DNA from: Lojkania enalia
Lineage: Eukaryota > Ascomycota > Dothideomycetes > Pleosporales
Reading direction: 5' to 3'
NCBI GenBank assembly: GCA_010094045.1
Contig: ML986704.1
Location: 1 to 64,000 of the forward strand
Length of the DNA: 64,000 nt
Shown: piece by piece, positions 42,358 through 56,169 of the stretch
How positions within the stretch are numbered: position 1 is the stretch's first letter
Layout: every line of letters starts with the position of its first letter
Made by a program: the position numbers and the translations under genes
Notes under the pieces: model-generated
Databases searched by the model: none
Seen by the model: only the letters and a program-made list of their open reading frames with translations
What the model was told of the DNA's origin: nothing

Positions 42358-45300
42358 ATGCGCGGGCAGTGTGCACGCGTGGATGAAGATGTCTTTGGCC
42401 CCGTGGTTCAGGGCTGCCTGGACAACTTCGACTTCACATTGCTGTTCGAAGAGACCATCCTCTTCGTGCTCCCCGCTTCGTGTCTGCTTCTGCTGGCACT
42501 CGCATGGCGGATACCTGAGCTCATTCGTGTCAATGGCGTCGTGCGTGCATCTCTGCTGGGGCTCCTCAAGTCGGTAAGTTTTTTTTTTTTGTGCATCAAA
42601 ATGCAACTCTTGTCAACCCCTGTAAACCTCGCAATTCCGACCCTCACGGCTCGGGCGACAGATCATCTACCCCCTCATCTTCACCTCGCAAGTCATCTTC
42701 CTTGCCTTCGTTTGCACGAATAATACGGCCAACACGCGGGCGACGATTCCCGTCACGGCAATTGGGCTGTTCGCCATCGTCGTCATGGGCGCCCTATCGT
42801 TCTTGGAACATCGTAGATCTCCTCGTCCCTCGTCCCTCCTCACGCTATATCTCCTTGCCGCTGCACCGCTAAATGCCGCTCGCTGCCGCACTCTCTGGTA
42901 CATGCCAAGTTCGAATGGAGTCGTTATAACCTTTATTATTACTACGAGCCTAATGGGTATCGCTCTTGGACTCGAATTGGCACCAAAGGATGCACTCATG
43001 AGGGATGAGATTGAAAAACCTTCGCCGGAAGAGAGGCGTGGCATTGTGGAACGCTCGCTGCTCACTTGGCTTGTGCCAGTTTTCGCATATGGCTACCGGC
43101 ACTCATTCACATCCACAACCTTGCCCGCGGTAGATCCCAAGTGGACTACGCGCAGACTAAAAGAAACAGCCATCAACAGTACGGATCTCAGCATTTGGAC
43201 AAAAGAGTGTGGCGGCAAGCTAATTAGTCTGCGCAGATCTTGACCAATCACTGTTTTCTAGTCTTCTCAAACTCCACTGGAAAGATCTGCTTAGTCCCAT
43301 GATACCACGCGCTTGTTTTCTAGGTTTGACCCTAGCACAACCATTTCTTGTGAGGACAGCCACAGCGTGGGTCTCAAATCCTACGGGTTCTCAGCACTCC
43401 CAGATGCGGGCATCGCTGATCAGTGCCTATGTCCTGGTCTACCTAGGCTTAGCAGTCAGTCGTTCCCTGCCCTTAACCCGACGGTCCGTCCTTTCTAACT
43501 CTACTTTAACAGGTTACATACGCGCTTTATCGCCAGAAGGCCGTTGGGGCTGCCACCTCGATACGAGCCAGCCTTACAGACTACATATTCCAGCGCCTTT
43601 CGCATTTGGACTCAGCGATGGAGCTCGCAGGTTCAGCTACGACTTTGGTGAGTGCGGATATCGAGCGCATTCAATTCGGCATTCGTGGAATTCACGAAAT
43701 TTGGGCCAACTTCATTTCTGCAGTGATATCACTGTTTCTGATCGAGAGCGCCATTGGTGTTGCAATGGTTCCTGCGCTTGGTGTTTCAATTGGTACGATA
43801 CTGACCCTGTGATGCACTAAATGGTATGCTGATCAGATGTTGGGAACAGCAAGCATGGCTGCAGTGTTTCTTGTAGCACTTCGCGGCAGCAAAGCCCAGA
43901 AACGCTGGTTCGAAGCCACGGAAATCCGTGTCGCTCAGGTAGTCAAAATCCTGGCCGATTTCAAGAGTATAAAAATGATGGGCTACACGGCCGGGCTCCT
44001 TGACTCTCTCGGCGCAGCAAGGCTTTTCGAGGTGCGACGTTCCCAGAGGTTCCGAGCGTTCGTCATTGTGGTAGCCACGTTAGCACAAGCCGCCACGGCT
44101 CTGGTTCCAGCTTTTGGATTTGCCACATACATACTATTGCGCCGATTCGGCGATGACGAGATCTTGGACGCCAGTCGTGCCTTCGGGACATCGACGCTCT
44201 TCACTATCCTGAGTTCGAGTATAGGGCTTCTGGTCGACGGAGTCTTCGGAGCAGTGACCGCCGTCGGTTGCATTTCGCGCATACAAGAGGTGTGCACCAA
44301 ACACTACAGGCTAGACCCGCGTCAAACGAACGGTCCGGCGAAGGGTTCACGATCAAGTGTGGCTATGAACCACGCCAGCGCGAAGTACGACAAGGACGGC
44401 GATGACATCATCCAGAAGATCAGCTTCGAAATCAAACCTGGCTCCATCATTCGCATCAAGGGCCCAGTGGCATCAGGAAAGTCTACGCTTTTGAAAATGA
44501 TACTCGGCGAAGTGCGCTACTGTACAGGGGAGGTGGCTGTCGAGGACAACATCATCGGCTATTGCGATCAGAACCCCTGGTTGGATCATGTCAGCATCCG
44601 GGACAATATTACTGGACCCACACCATTTGACCCAGAACGGTACGCCAATACGATTCGCATATGTGCGCTAGAGCCCGACCTGAAAAACATTCCGGATGGG
44701 GACGCGTATCTCTGTTTTGGAAATGGGACCTCTTTGAGCGGAGGCCAAAAGGCTCGCATTGTTGGTCATCAGCTGGGCCATCGCATCAAGAAGCCTGCTA
44801 ACAAACCTGTAGTGTTTGGCTCGTGCCATCTATGCATGTCCGAGGATTCTTGTCCTGGACGATTGTCTGAGCGGATTAGATGCTAATACGGAGCATCTCA
44901 TACTAGAGAATCTCGTCGGCGCGCACGGCTTCCTTCGAGAGCATTCCATTACTACTTTCTTGGTCTCGGCTTCACGTGCGTCCAGTCGCTTTGCTTGCCA
45001 AATCATCATCGCCGCTGACATGGGAATAGGGAAGCCTTTGCCTAGCAGCATTGCAACACTTTCGCTGGGGCCCCAAGGACCCCTACTAACCAAGAGCGAG
45101 TCGGATCAACCGCACGTCGCAGTCCCATTGCCCGAAGATTCGGACAGTATGCGCATAACGAGTTCTATGGCGCTCAGTGAAGACGAAGCCGTAAAAGAAG
45201 CACGACTGTTGACGGAAGCGCAGGGCGAGCGCAAGGAAACTTACCAAAGGGGAGGGGAACTAGCTCTCTATGCAATGTTCGTGCGGGTTGCCGGAAGAAA

Positions 45301-47372
45301 GGGTTTGTTGGTTTTCGTCTTCCTACTTTCCATATTTGTGGTAGGAATTACTTACCCAAGTGAGTCTCCGTTTATCCACGACGGTGTGAATAGCTTAGGA
45401 AGCTTACAGACGCTGACATGGCAGATATTTACATGCAATCTTGGGTCATGAAAAATCCGGTACAGCAGCATAGCAGTATTGGTACTATCACGGGCGTCTA
45501 CTTGGGTTTAAGCTTTTTTGCATTGTGCGCATTCTCAGCAGCCTGCGTGCAATTCACATTGGGAGTCGCCCCACGCATTTCTATTACATTCCATGCATCT
45601 CTAGCCAAAACGCTCCTCTGGCAAGTCGCAGCCACTTCCCCTCACCGTCTGGCTCGTTGCTGACAGCATCTATTCTACTTTCAGCGCTCCCCTTTCCTTT
45701 CTTGCCACAACAGACAGAGGCTCCATAACCAACAGGTATTCCACTGCATACGTATTAAGTCATGTTATCGCTGACACATTCGTTCATCAGATTCGCTCAA
45801 GATCTTGCCATCATAGATCAAGAAGTTCCCTTGGCCTTTATCGGCACGGTACTCACAGTCTTACTGCTGCTTGCTCAATGCGTCACTTTGATCATTGGAT
45901 CGCACTTTTCTGGAATCGCCATCCCCGGTCTGCTGATCCTGGTGTATTGGATCCAGTCCATGTACCTGCCAACGTCCTATCAATTACGCTTGCTGGAAAT
46001 TGAGGCCAAAGCTCCCATAGTATCACTGTTTGTTCGATCTATCGAAGGTCTCGCAACTATACGGACTTTCGGATGGATGAAACATACACAGATGCAGTCA
46101 AGGAAACACATCGTTGCATCTCAATCGCCGTTCTATCTCCTGGCAACCGCACAGATCATGCTCGGTCTCGTCCTCGATCTCGTTACTGCAGCACTGGCAA
46201 TTATCATCATCTCCATCTCAGTTGAAACGCGTGAGCCAGGCATTGGATTGGCACTGTTCAGCGTAGTGGGATTAGGCACCTCTACCAAACTCTTGATCGC
46301 GCAGTGGACCGAGCTGGAAACCTCTCTTGGTGCAATGAGACGCATCAACGACTTCGCTCAAAATACTCCTCGTGAGATTTCATCCTATAGGAGCTTACGA
46401 CCACCCCGAGACTGGCCGAGCAAAGGCGAGATCGAGTTCCGCGATGTTTCGCTTGCATACAGGTGAGTCTTATGACACTACTGGCGGCGTGAGGCAGGGT
46501 ATGAACTAACGCGTCTCAACTGGACAGTGAAAATTTGCCTCCTGTCATATCTAATTTGACACTCAAGATCGAGCCAGGGTGGAAGGTTGGAATCTGCGGG
46601 CGCACTGGCAGGTATGGAATTGATCCCCGCTGCCGCTGCACCCTTTCGTTCGAGATGTTGACAATAGTGCTCTAGTGGGAAAAGCACGCTCATTGCTTCT
46701 ATCCTTGGCCTCGTCCATATACAGCACGGCGCCATTATCATAGACGACACGGATGTCTCTCTCCTTGAACCAGACTCATTGCGTTCGAGCGTGACAGTGG
46801 TCCCACAAAATGGCGTATTACTGCGCGCCGATGTTCGGACGAATCTTACTTTAGGTGCCGCAGAAGCTCCTAGTGACGAAGAAATGATCGAGGTACTAAA
46901 AGAGTATGGGCTATATGAAAGGTTCCACGAGCGAGACGGTCTCGACACGCTTGTCGTTGACGATCTTCTTTCCTACGGAGAGCAGCAGATTTTCTATATC
47001 GTGCGAGCACTGCTTCATAAGAGCCATTTGGTTTTGCTTGACGAACCTACGAGCAGGTAAGCCCTGGTCCACTGAAGAATCATCGTTTCGCATTGCCGCA
47101 AGAAGGCTGACTTCATACTTGCTTCCAGGGCCGATAGTAGTACTCAGCAAATTATAGACTCTGCTGTCCTAAGTGGCTTCGAAGGTTCGACGGTGGTCTA
47201 TGTCGCGCATCGTCTCGAGATCCTTTCACAATTTGACCGTGTCATGGTCATGGACCAAGGCCAGATCGTCGAATTTGGCGACCCCCGCACATTACTACAG
47301 ATGCCTAACTCGCTTTTCGCCAGTACCTTCAGCAAGGCACATTCGCAGATAAGCAACCTAAACTCATCGTAG
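42358..47372 (+). CDS. ABCC-type (MRP-like) full ABC transporter, 12 exons
   Basis: Hand-spliced model, 1439 aa. Introns: 42574-42661, 43207-43261, 43455-43512, 43793-43849, 44761-44812, 45360-45424, 45621-45684 (GC-AG), 45736-45790, 46463-46527, 46612-46675, 47057-47128. The start [20 protein letters not shown] fits the fungal ABCC N-terminus, followed by a hydrophobic TMD0 region. TMD1 ends with the coupling region near [17 protein letters not shown]1: Walker [10 protein letters not shown] (about 616-624), YCDQNPWL Q-loop, signature LSGGQKARI (about 707), Walker [13 protein letters not shown] (Asp in place of the catalytic Glu, common in NBD1 of this family). TMD2 contains [23 protein letters not shown]2: Walker A GRTGSGKST across an exon boundary, [20 protein letters not shown], Walker [10 protein letters not shown], then VAHRLEIL. 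It would export conjugates, metabolites or drugs at plasma or vacuolar membrane. Lying beside the acyl-CoA ligase, it could export that pathway's product. The least certain splice is 43207-43261 (donor GTGTGG). Confidence 0.92.
45621..45684 (+). other. Non-canonical GC-AG intron in the ABC transporter
   Basis: Donor GCAAGT after CTCCTCTG, acceptor TTTCAG. Only this GC donor gives the phase (2) needed to join AKTLL to [13 protein letters not shown]; the GT donors nearby leave the reading out of frame. Confidence 0.75.
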
Positions 47373-48320
47373 GCACTGCATCGGCATAGCAGGCCGACCT
47401 GCGACCGCTCATGATGACAAGGGTGGGGTTCAAAGGCTTCAAGGACGGATACCGTTTTGAGCATGTGAGAGTTGAACAGTAAATTCGCTCGCCTGGGACA
47501 TTGTATATAGACTCGGAACGTTATGTACTCGTCTACCACTTCGATACGTCTGATAGACTGCGACATCCCTGAAGCTACTTCCAACACTTTTGCAAGGTCA
47601 ATGCAATGCTTGAAACGCCATTCTTTGTAACCACAGATGTCAACATACCGATACTATATCCACTATCGTATGGTATGTCCCTTCACATCTAACGAATAGA
47701 TCGCACCTCTTATGGCTGCACAGATAGGACTCCGTATCGGCTACCCAGAATCACTATAGTTACATTGATTACTATGCGTTTGGTAGGGTATTTGTCGCCT
47801 CCACATGCATTGGAGCTGCTGAGGGGTTTATTTGTCACGTGAATTCGCACGTCAGTTCGTTAGATTCTTCTACATACACTTTGATTTCTCTGATAGTCTT
47901 AAGATAGTCCAATAACACCACAACATTCGTCAAATGAACTCTATTTCGTTCTCATTGTAAGACTCTACATTGAAAAGTCTCCACTTGGCTCATGTAAATT
48001 CGATTATGACACGCATTGTGTAACATCCCCCCCTGCGGAATCGACAAGAGGATACGGGCACAGTATATTGATACGATAATCCATCTTTATCTCCTCGCAT
48101 GCATGCATATTTTAGTTTGACCCTATCGAATGGGTTCACCTGCATATCTATTAGGGCGCGGCAGTATGGAGGTTGGCTTATATTTATTGAACTACATTTA
48201 TGAAAAAATATTAGATGCTGAATACCTTATCTTTTTATCGTCGACAATAAGTCGATATGAAGAGCCGTACTTTGACCGCCCTTATACTATCTATGGACCG
48301 TGGTATCTAGAGGTTGTATA
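47373..48320. other. 3' flank of the ABC transporter, transition to the AT-rich block
   Basis: No gene supported. Base composition drops from normal to AT-rich near 48300. Confidence 0.4.
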
Positions 48321-48839
48321 TATGTAGCTGTCCACGTAGTGCAGCTGCGCTCTTATTAGCCAAAAACTGTTAGTTAATACTATACAACGTGGAAATTAGC
48401 TCGCGTACTAAATAGACGGTCTATATTACCGTCCTTATTAGTAGTAGTAACGCTAAGAGTATAATAATAGTATTTTCTATACTAGTATATCTCTACTCTA
48501 TATTAGTTAATTAATTTATTATTAAGTATATAACGTTAATATTAAAATCCTATACGTATATAAATAATCTAGCTAAGCTTAAAAAAGAACTTATAAATAT
48601 ATATACGGTAGCAGTTTTAGTTAGTTCTCTAAGATAAGTATTATACGAAGTAGATATTCCTACTATTATATATATACTAGTATTTACTAATATAAGTAGT
48701 AAGATTAATAACGTAAAGTACTATTAAGTAAGCTACCCTATTAAGTAAGCTAAAATTTCTTGGTAGTAAACACAATAACTATAATACGCAATATCTTAAC
48801 ACCTATAAAGAGATAATACTTAGTAAGAAGGTAGAATTA

Positions 48840-49500
48840 AGCTTACTCTTTAAGTATATAAAGCTGGCTAATTCTAAAATCTATAAGCTGCTGCTAATAT
48901 ATTTAGTATATTACGACCAACTCTCTAGTAGAGATATAAAGGAACTTTTACACGTACTAATTGCCGCGTAAACTATTAAAAGTTAACTATAACTGAAGAG
49001 TAGATAATTGTATAATATATCTTTAACCTAGATTTGTAAGAATTTATAAGGATTTATACCCCAGCTATATAAGGTAGTAGATATAGTAGATAAACTATTA
49101 GCTACGCGTAGTAAAAAGCTAGTAGGTAAGAATTAGGCTAAGAGATTTGTAATATATATAAACGAGCTTAAAATAGCGTTTAATTAGGTAAAGAACTACT
49201 AGAGGATATAGTAAGAGGATTCTAAAGTTATTAGTATATAGTTTAAGCTTATTAAAGAGATAAAAGCTATATATAGTATCTATAATAAGAATATATATAA
49301 CTTTAATAAGACTAGCTTCTAAATAAGTATAATTAGATTTATAAAAGTTGTTATAGGCTTAAAAAGATATATAAAGCCTAATTTTATATAGTTAAATAAT
49401 TAAAAGTAGGTTATTATTATCTAGAGTATTTATATAGTAGAGTAGACTAGTAGATAGATATAGATTAGGTTAGAGTTAGGGTCTTATGTAAGTAGGGTAG
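48840..49500 (+). mobile_element. Fot1/pogo-type relic D, RIP-mutated
   Basis: The plus strand reads RLLATRSKKLVGKN.AKRFV, then KLIKEIKAIYSIYNKNIYNF followed by NKTSF, the RIP-altered counterpart of the transposase block around the first catalytic Asp (FDETGF in the family). Asp and Glu of that block have become Asn/Lys, as C-to-T on the other strand predicts. Confidence 0.7.
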
Positions 49501-52500
49501 AGTTAAAGTTAGGGTCTTACTAATCAGCCTAAAGTATAAATAGAATTAGAGTAGCTATTTAATAATAGAGTATAGATTAAAGTATAGTTATATAAACTAG
49601 GTTTTCTTAGAGTTTAACTAATTAGTATACTTTAGAAAGTAGCTTAATAAGAGTATATATAATATAATATTCTAGGGTTTTATTATAGCTATTTATTATA
49701 GATTAGGTTAATCTTGCTTTATTAGATTCTAGGGTAGTATACTATAGTACGTTGTAGATTATAATAGTATACTCTTTAACTATTAATCTTATATACTTTA
49801 ATCTAATATAATAATATATTTATAATAGTAATTTATTATATAAATTATAGAAGTTTATAAATTTCTTAATAAATATACTTTCGTAGTAGCTCCTTATTAA
49901 TAGTAGTACTAGAATTAATATTTTTCTAGTTAATCTCTTAATTAATCTCTAGTTCTTTATTATATATCTAGACTAGAAGTTTAAAGAAATTTATAATCTT
50001 ATTAATACTATAAAGAGAGCTTAGCTTACTAGTATTTTAGACTTTTATAGTCTAGTATACCTCTTTAGTATAATAGTTCTCTCTACTTATTATATATTTT
50101 AGAAATATAATATCCTAGATTCTTTATATAGTAAGGTAATATCTCCTATCTCTAATTATATTTCTAGTAGTATTAAAAACCCGCTTAATATTAACTTCTA
50201 TAATCTATATTAGGAGAATATTTCTTATAACTTAAGTAAGCTGCAGATACTAATATTTATTTACTCTCTACTAGCCTAATATATTAAAGTTATAACCTTA
50301 AATAGGAGGTATATTTAGATAACTTTCTCCTTCTTAATAAGTTGGTCCTTTCTCTTCTTCCTCTAACTCTCCCTCTCCCTCTTCCTCTCCCTCTCCTACG
50401 TTACTTAGATCCTGGCCTAAGAAACTTAAGAAGCTACTTAAGGATAAACGTTGTAGAGATAGTTTATAAAACTATTTATTACTTTATACCCGTCGAGGTT
50501 AAAGTATTATAAATAAGGTATAGCTTAGTATATCCTTATTATAGCGATTAAGATATTTAAGGAATTGTTAATAATAGGTTTCCCTATACTAAAGGTCTTA
50601 AGTTTTATCTTATAGTTATAGTTAGAAGCTAATATAATAAATAGCTGTAATAAAAGTACCTTATATATTATAAACTTCTAGAATAGATCTAAGATTATTA
50701 TATAGTTAAATAAGTAACTATACTTTACATCTGTTTTTAAGTAGTATTTACTTAATTTAGATCGACTCTTCTCTACTCTTACTACTATTAGCTAATCTAA
50801 GTTACTCTCTACATCTTTAACTAGATCTCTATTTATATTATCTAGAAAATTAAAGAGTCTATTATATATTTACTAAATATACTAGATCTAAGGCTTTATA
50901 TTTTTATTAAGTACTTTAATTACCCTTTTAAAATTGCTAAGTAGGTCTATAATTAGTATTAAATAGTACTATTTAATAGTAGATAGTTAAAGTTACTAGA
51001 GATTATAGAAATCTACTTTAATATTCTTATTATTACTAGATCTCTAAGTAGGGATCTTTAAGTTAATTTTATATTAAAACTAGTTGTTAATATATTATTT
51101 AAAGCCTACTACTTGGTTATATATATTAAATGTCGAATTCTATTAAATTGGAATATCTCTTATTATAGATAGCTGGTATTTAGGTAGTAGGGAGCTTTAT
51201 AAAGTAATAAAACGCTTATAGTACTATAGTAATTAATTAATTACTTTATAAATAGCTTAAATCTAACTAGAAATTAGTATATAATAACTATAATAACTAA
51301 CTATAATAAAAAGCTATACTTTATAAAAAGAATTTAGAATAGAAATCTATATCCGGATCTTATTTATATTATATTACTATAAAGTTCCTCTATCTCTTAT
51401 CTCTTTAGGGGGTACGAGTTTAAAATAGTAAATAATTTCCTAAACAATAAGATTAATAATATAAGTAAGGTATAGAATTATATTCTTCTTATAATTCTAT
51501 TTAATACTATCTTTGTATAGTTTCTCTTATATCGTATATATAAGTATACTATTATTAGCAGTATTATTATAGATAGCTACTAGCAATTATTATTATATAT
51601 TTATATTTAATAGAATATATAGTACTTCTATTACTATAGAAGTACTAGTATAACTTCCTCAAATAGAAATAAAATTAAGTAGTCTCTCGTAGAACTCCTA
51701 GTCCTAATTAATATAGTACCCTTTTACTATAAGAAAACTAAGGTAGTTTTTTATAGATTAGGTATTAAACGCGATTAATATCTTTATACTTTAACTAAAG
51801 TTATATAAAAGAGAGAACTAAGCTACTATAACCTTATACTTAAATAGCTCTATAAAACTAAATCGGCTAATTAATATAGTACCTAGTTAGAAGAACTAAA
51901 CGAATTATTAAAAGGACAGGTAATATAACAGCTCTTCTAATTGGCCTGGTATAGGGCGGGGTAATAACTAAGAGTAATTACGTGCTGCAAGGTATATTAT
52001 TCTTATAGGCTTATAATAGAAGTATATAAGTAGAGTATACAAAGGATATTTAAGTTAACTATAAAGAGCTACAAAGATTAGAGTTGTAAGATTATTAAAT
52101 ACAATTTAGTTCCCTTATTATTTTCTTGCTCAGTTACTTAGTTAACTAAACTATTAAGTATACTTAGTTACTTAGTTAGCTAAACTACTAAATACGCTAT
52201 ATACCTTATACTAGTCTTATTTTTCCAGCTATATAAAGTCCTAGATCTTAATTAGGTCTAGTATAGGGGTTCTAGTAAGAATACCTATAATACTACCTTC
52301 CCCTTTTAAGCTCTTAGCCCGAGAATTTTCCTATTCTAAACTAGTATATAGTAGGGTTAATATGCTGTTTTTGCTAAGACTATATATATTCTTAATACCT
52401 CCCCTTCGTCGTTTAACTCTAAGTAGGTACTATTATACTAATCGTATAGACTATTTAGGTGAAATAATTATACCTTATTCCTAGTATTCCCGTAAAGGGT

Positions 52501-52640
52501 TAACTTATAAGATAGATAAGAAGGAGATACCTAAAAAGTTATATTATTTAGAGTACCTTTATACTAGTATATATTTATTATATAATATAGATTATAATAC
52601 TTAGATTATTTATATATTTCGGTCCTATAATGCTAGTTTG
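49500..52640. other. RIP-mutated sequence without recognisable domain
   Basis: Unassignable AT-rich sequence. A pyrimidine tract (about 50346-50398, CTTTCTCTTCTTCCTC type) is preserved. TTAGTTAACTAA at 52138-52149 is a perfect 12-bp palindrome with a near copy at about 52173. Confidence 0.4.
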
Positions 52641-52930
52641 TTCCTAATTCTTCCTAGTAGTAAAGTAGGATGCTAAAGTTACGAAGCTGGAAGAGGAGAT
52701 CTATCTAGCCTAGGAGAAGTTAGAGTAACTTCTTAATAAGGTAGCAGTAGCTCGCGTAAAAATTCAGCGCCTTTATAAGGTTTGTAAATAAGTAAAATAT
52801 AGGTAGGTAGAGGGTTATAAATATACGTAGGAGCAGTTTAAGGAGGAGGAGGAGGTAAATCGCAAGGCGGGTCTTCTTCTTAAAACGGAGTTACCTCCTA
52901 CAACGCAGCTAATACCGTTTAATTCTACTA
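52640..52930 (+). mobile_element. Transposase C-terminal tail relic
   Basis: The plus strand reads KLEEEIYLA.EKLE.LLNKV, then RVKIQRLYKVCK, FKEEEEVNRKAGLLLKTELP: a coiled-coil, Glu/Lys-rich tail as found at the end of fungal pogo-type ORFs. It is interrupted by stops, mostly TAG/TAA where CAG/CAA would be expected. Confidence 0.45.
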
Positions 52931-52999
52931 CTCTATCTCTAGGTTTTCTTTATAAATTTAGATTTTATAATATACCTACAACACTGTAAGGCTAAGGTT

Positions 53000-55900
53000 T
53001 TTTTCTAGCTTCTAGGTATTATTTTATAAATTCCTATATTTATCTATTTCTAACCATTTTATTAGATAGTATTATTTACTATTCTATATTTTATATCTTA
53101 TTATTTTCTCGACTTTCTATTTCTAATCTTCTCTGTATACATCTGCGTTATATACTACTAGTTTAATATTCTAAGGTATCTTTTCTATAAGCGTAATATA
53201 GAAGGTTAAGTAGATTTTTATAATTGTAGGTAATTTAAGTTAATAGTTTATAGATAACGTCTATTCTTCAATCTCGTATAGTCTAATTTTAATATAGTCT
53301 AGTTTACTACTTAGTCGTTTACTTTAAATATTTCGTCTTAACAGCTAAACTTTTTCTCTCTTTTTAAAGTAAGGTAGTTGTTTATATTTCTTATTATAGT
53401 ATTTCTTTATAGTATGTTATAAGAACTAGAGATCTTTTTTTAGTAAGTCTTATATTTATTAAATAATCTCGACTTATTCTTATACTTAAAATATTTATAA
53501 TACTACTTTAATTAGGGTGTTATATATTTTTAGTTTATACCTATAGTTTGCTATAAATAGTAATACTCCGGTTATACTATATATAGTACTATTATACGCG
53601 AGTTATACTATTAGTAGTAGTATTACCTAATTGTTTTATCTATAGTTAAGGTAGTACTATAGGTATTACTCTACTATTTAGTTTATTTATTCTATCTATC
53701 TATCTATTTATAGGTAAAATACCGTAGATATTTTATATTTAATTCCTAGTAAGTTTATAATTATCTACTAAAACTTTAAAGTAAACTTAGTATTTTAGTC
53801 TATAATTATCTTCTAGAATACCCTATACTATACAATAATCTATTTTAAAAAGATATTTACAACTTATTCTACTAATAATACTTTATTATAGGAGATAAAG
53901 TAGGTATACTTTATAAGTCTATCTATAATTATTATAATAGAGTTGTATACTTCTCTCTTAGGGTAGTCTTTTAACTTTAGTAGCTTAATGATAAAGTCTA
54001 TAGTAATTTCCGTCTATAGTTTAGTAGGTATTTCTAGATTTTATAATAGTCTATAAAGTATATATCTATTAGGTTTATTTTATTAGTAGTCTATATATTC
54101 TTATAATATGTTTTTTATCTATTCTCTTACTTTAGAAAAGTAGAATCCCCTAAGGATTTATTCTAGCGTTTTTTCTATTCCTTAATATCTGTAGGTAGGA
54201 GTTTTATAAAATTACCTAATAAATTCTTTTCTAACTTTAGCTAGTACGTAGATTCGATTATAAATGTATAGTAGTCTATCTATCTATTCTAGTTCTTATT
54301 CTTAGAATTCTTCGAATATCCTATCTATTACTAATCTAATTAGTATTATCTAGCTTACTTCTTTAATAATAGTTGTTGCTACGAGTTGTAGGTAATTATA
54401 TACTATACTTCTATCTTATTATCTTCTTAGTAGTATAGCTGTAGTTCCTTTCTCTTACTTATATTCTAGTAGTCTACTTAGTGCGTCTACTCTTTAATTC
54501 TATTTTCCGCTAATATAGATAATCTTAAAGTCGAATATAGCTAGTTCTTATAACTATCTAACCTATCTAGGGGTAAGAGTTTTAGTAGTAAGGAAGGTAG
54601 TAAAGTTCTTATAATTATAATAGACTTTAGTTTACTATTTTACTCCTTATAGGTATACACGCTATTCTTTAAGGCATACTATAATAGTTAGGAGTTCTTA
54701 GTCATATATATTATAGTTTATCTCTACTAGTATAAGTTTTTATAAGTAATATACTACTAGATATTATTTTCTATTATAGATTTATATAAGGATTCTAGCT
54801 ATTCTTATTTCTAATGCGTTAGTTTCTATAAAAGCTTTCTTTTCTGGGTTATAGAGTTTTAGTACCGGTTCCTACTAAAATTGTTTCTTAACTTCTTAGA
54901 AGGTCTTTTCTTATTTATTTCCCTATATAAAGGTAATATCTTTCTTTAATAGTTGAGTTAGGGGTGTAGTTATATTACTCTAATCGTTAATAAAGGTTTA
55001 ACAGAAGTTATAAAATCCTATAAAGAATTAGACATCTTTAACTAACTTTAAAATTAGCTAGTCTCTAATTACTACTAATTTATTTAGGTCTATTTATAGT
55101 TGCTCTAGTTCGATAATAAATTCTAAGTAGTCTATTTTTATAGTATAGAATTCGCACTTTCTTATTTTAAGGTATAGTTTTACTACTTATAATACGCGTA
55201 GTACTTGTTTAATATATTTCTTATATTTCTATTTTATTTTTAAATATATAAGAACGTTGTCTAAATATACTATATAGAATTATCTAAGGTAGGATCTTAA
55301 TACCTTATTAATTCGTTTTTAGAAGGTAGCTAGTATATTAGTAAGTTTAAATGGTATAACTAAGTATTTAAAGAGTCCCCTTTTTATTCTAAATACTATT
55401 TTCTATTCGTCTCCTTCTTTAATATAGATTTAATAGTATACGTTCTAGATGTCTAATTTTATAAAAATAGTAGCTTCTTTTAATTAGTTTCTTAAATTAC
55501 GAATAAGTGGTAAAGGATATTAATCTTTAATTATAATATTATTAAGGGTATAATAATCGATATATATTTATAGGTCGGTTATTTCTTTCTTATCTACGAA
55601 GAGTATAGGGTATGCTACTAGTAAGTTCGATTCTCTAATTATTCTCTTCTTTAAGTATTCGTCTACGTATTATTCTAGAGCCTCTATTTCCCTTAGTATT
55701 AGGCTATATATTAGTCTGTATCTAGGTTCTTTTTCTAGTTATAATTTAATTTTATAATCGTATTCTCCATATTTAGGTAGGTATTATAGTAGTTTTTAGA
55801 GCTATTTTATTAAATATTAGTATTCCTTAGATATACTATATAATATATTTCCTATTAAGAATAATTCTTTTACTACTTCTTTTACTATTATAGCGAGTTA

Positions 55901-56169
55901 TTCTTTAATTAGTTAGCTAGAGTTTTTAAGGATAATTCGTCCCGTTTACTAATTTATCTAAAGGTTTTCTTTTCTTAACTATAGGATTTCTAGGATAATA
56001 TTATAGTCAGTAATCTCTATAATTTAGAATATTTATCCTTATTAGGTTGTTCCTAGAATTTTAAACTCTTCTAGTTCTATAGTATATATAACTTTCTTCT
56101 AGAATTCTTTCCCTTCTATAGTTTAAATTATATAAAGTTGTTTTAGTTATATTATAGATATTTCTTTTC
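53000..56169 (-). mobile_element. Ty3/gypsy retrotransposon pol relic, RIP-mutated
   Basis: The minus strand carries the full order of gypsy pol with many stops. RT is at about 55650-55000: YPLPLIRNLRN, KEATIFIKLDI, RIKRGLFKYLVIPFKLTNIL, and YIVYLDNVLIYLKIK, the place of the YxDD box. The tether/RNase H region follows at about 55000-54500, then integrase: ITIDFIIKLLKLKDYPKREV, IDRLIKYTYFI, KFTLKF...IINLLGIKYKIST (about 54010-53730). Most stops sit where CAA/CAG/TGG would be expected. The 5' (gag/protease) side runs into the assembly gap. Confidence 0.85.

Noticed and set aside
45618..45684. GT donors near 45624 for ABC intron 7
   Set aside because: They leave the downstream conserved TMD2 block out of frame; only the GCAAGT donor fits.
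42358..47372. First impression of a broken ABC transporter made of several ORFs
   Set aside because: Eleven introns restore a continuous frame through both nucleotide-binding domains.
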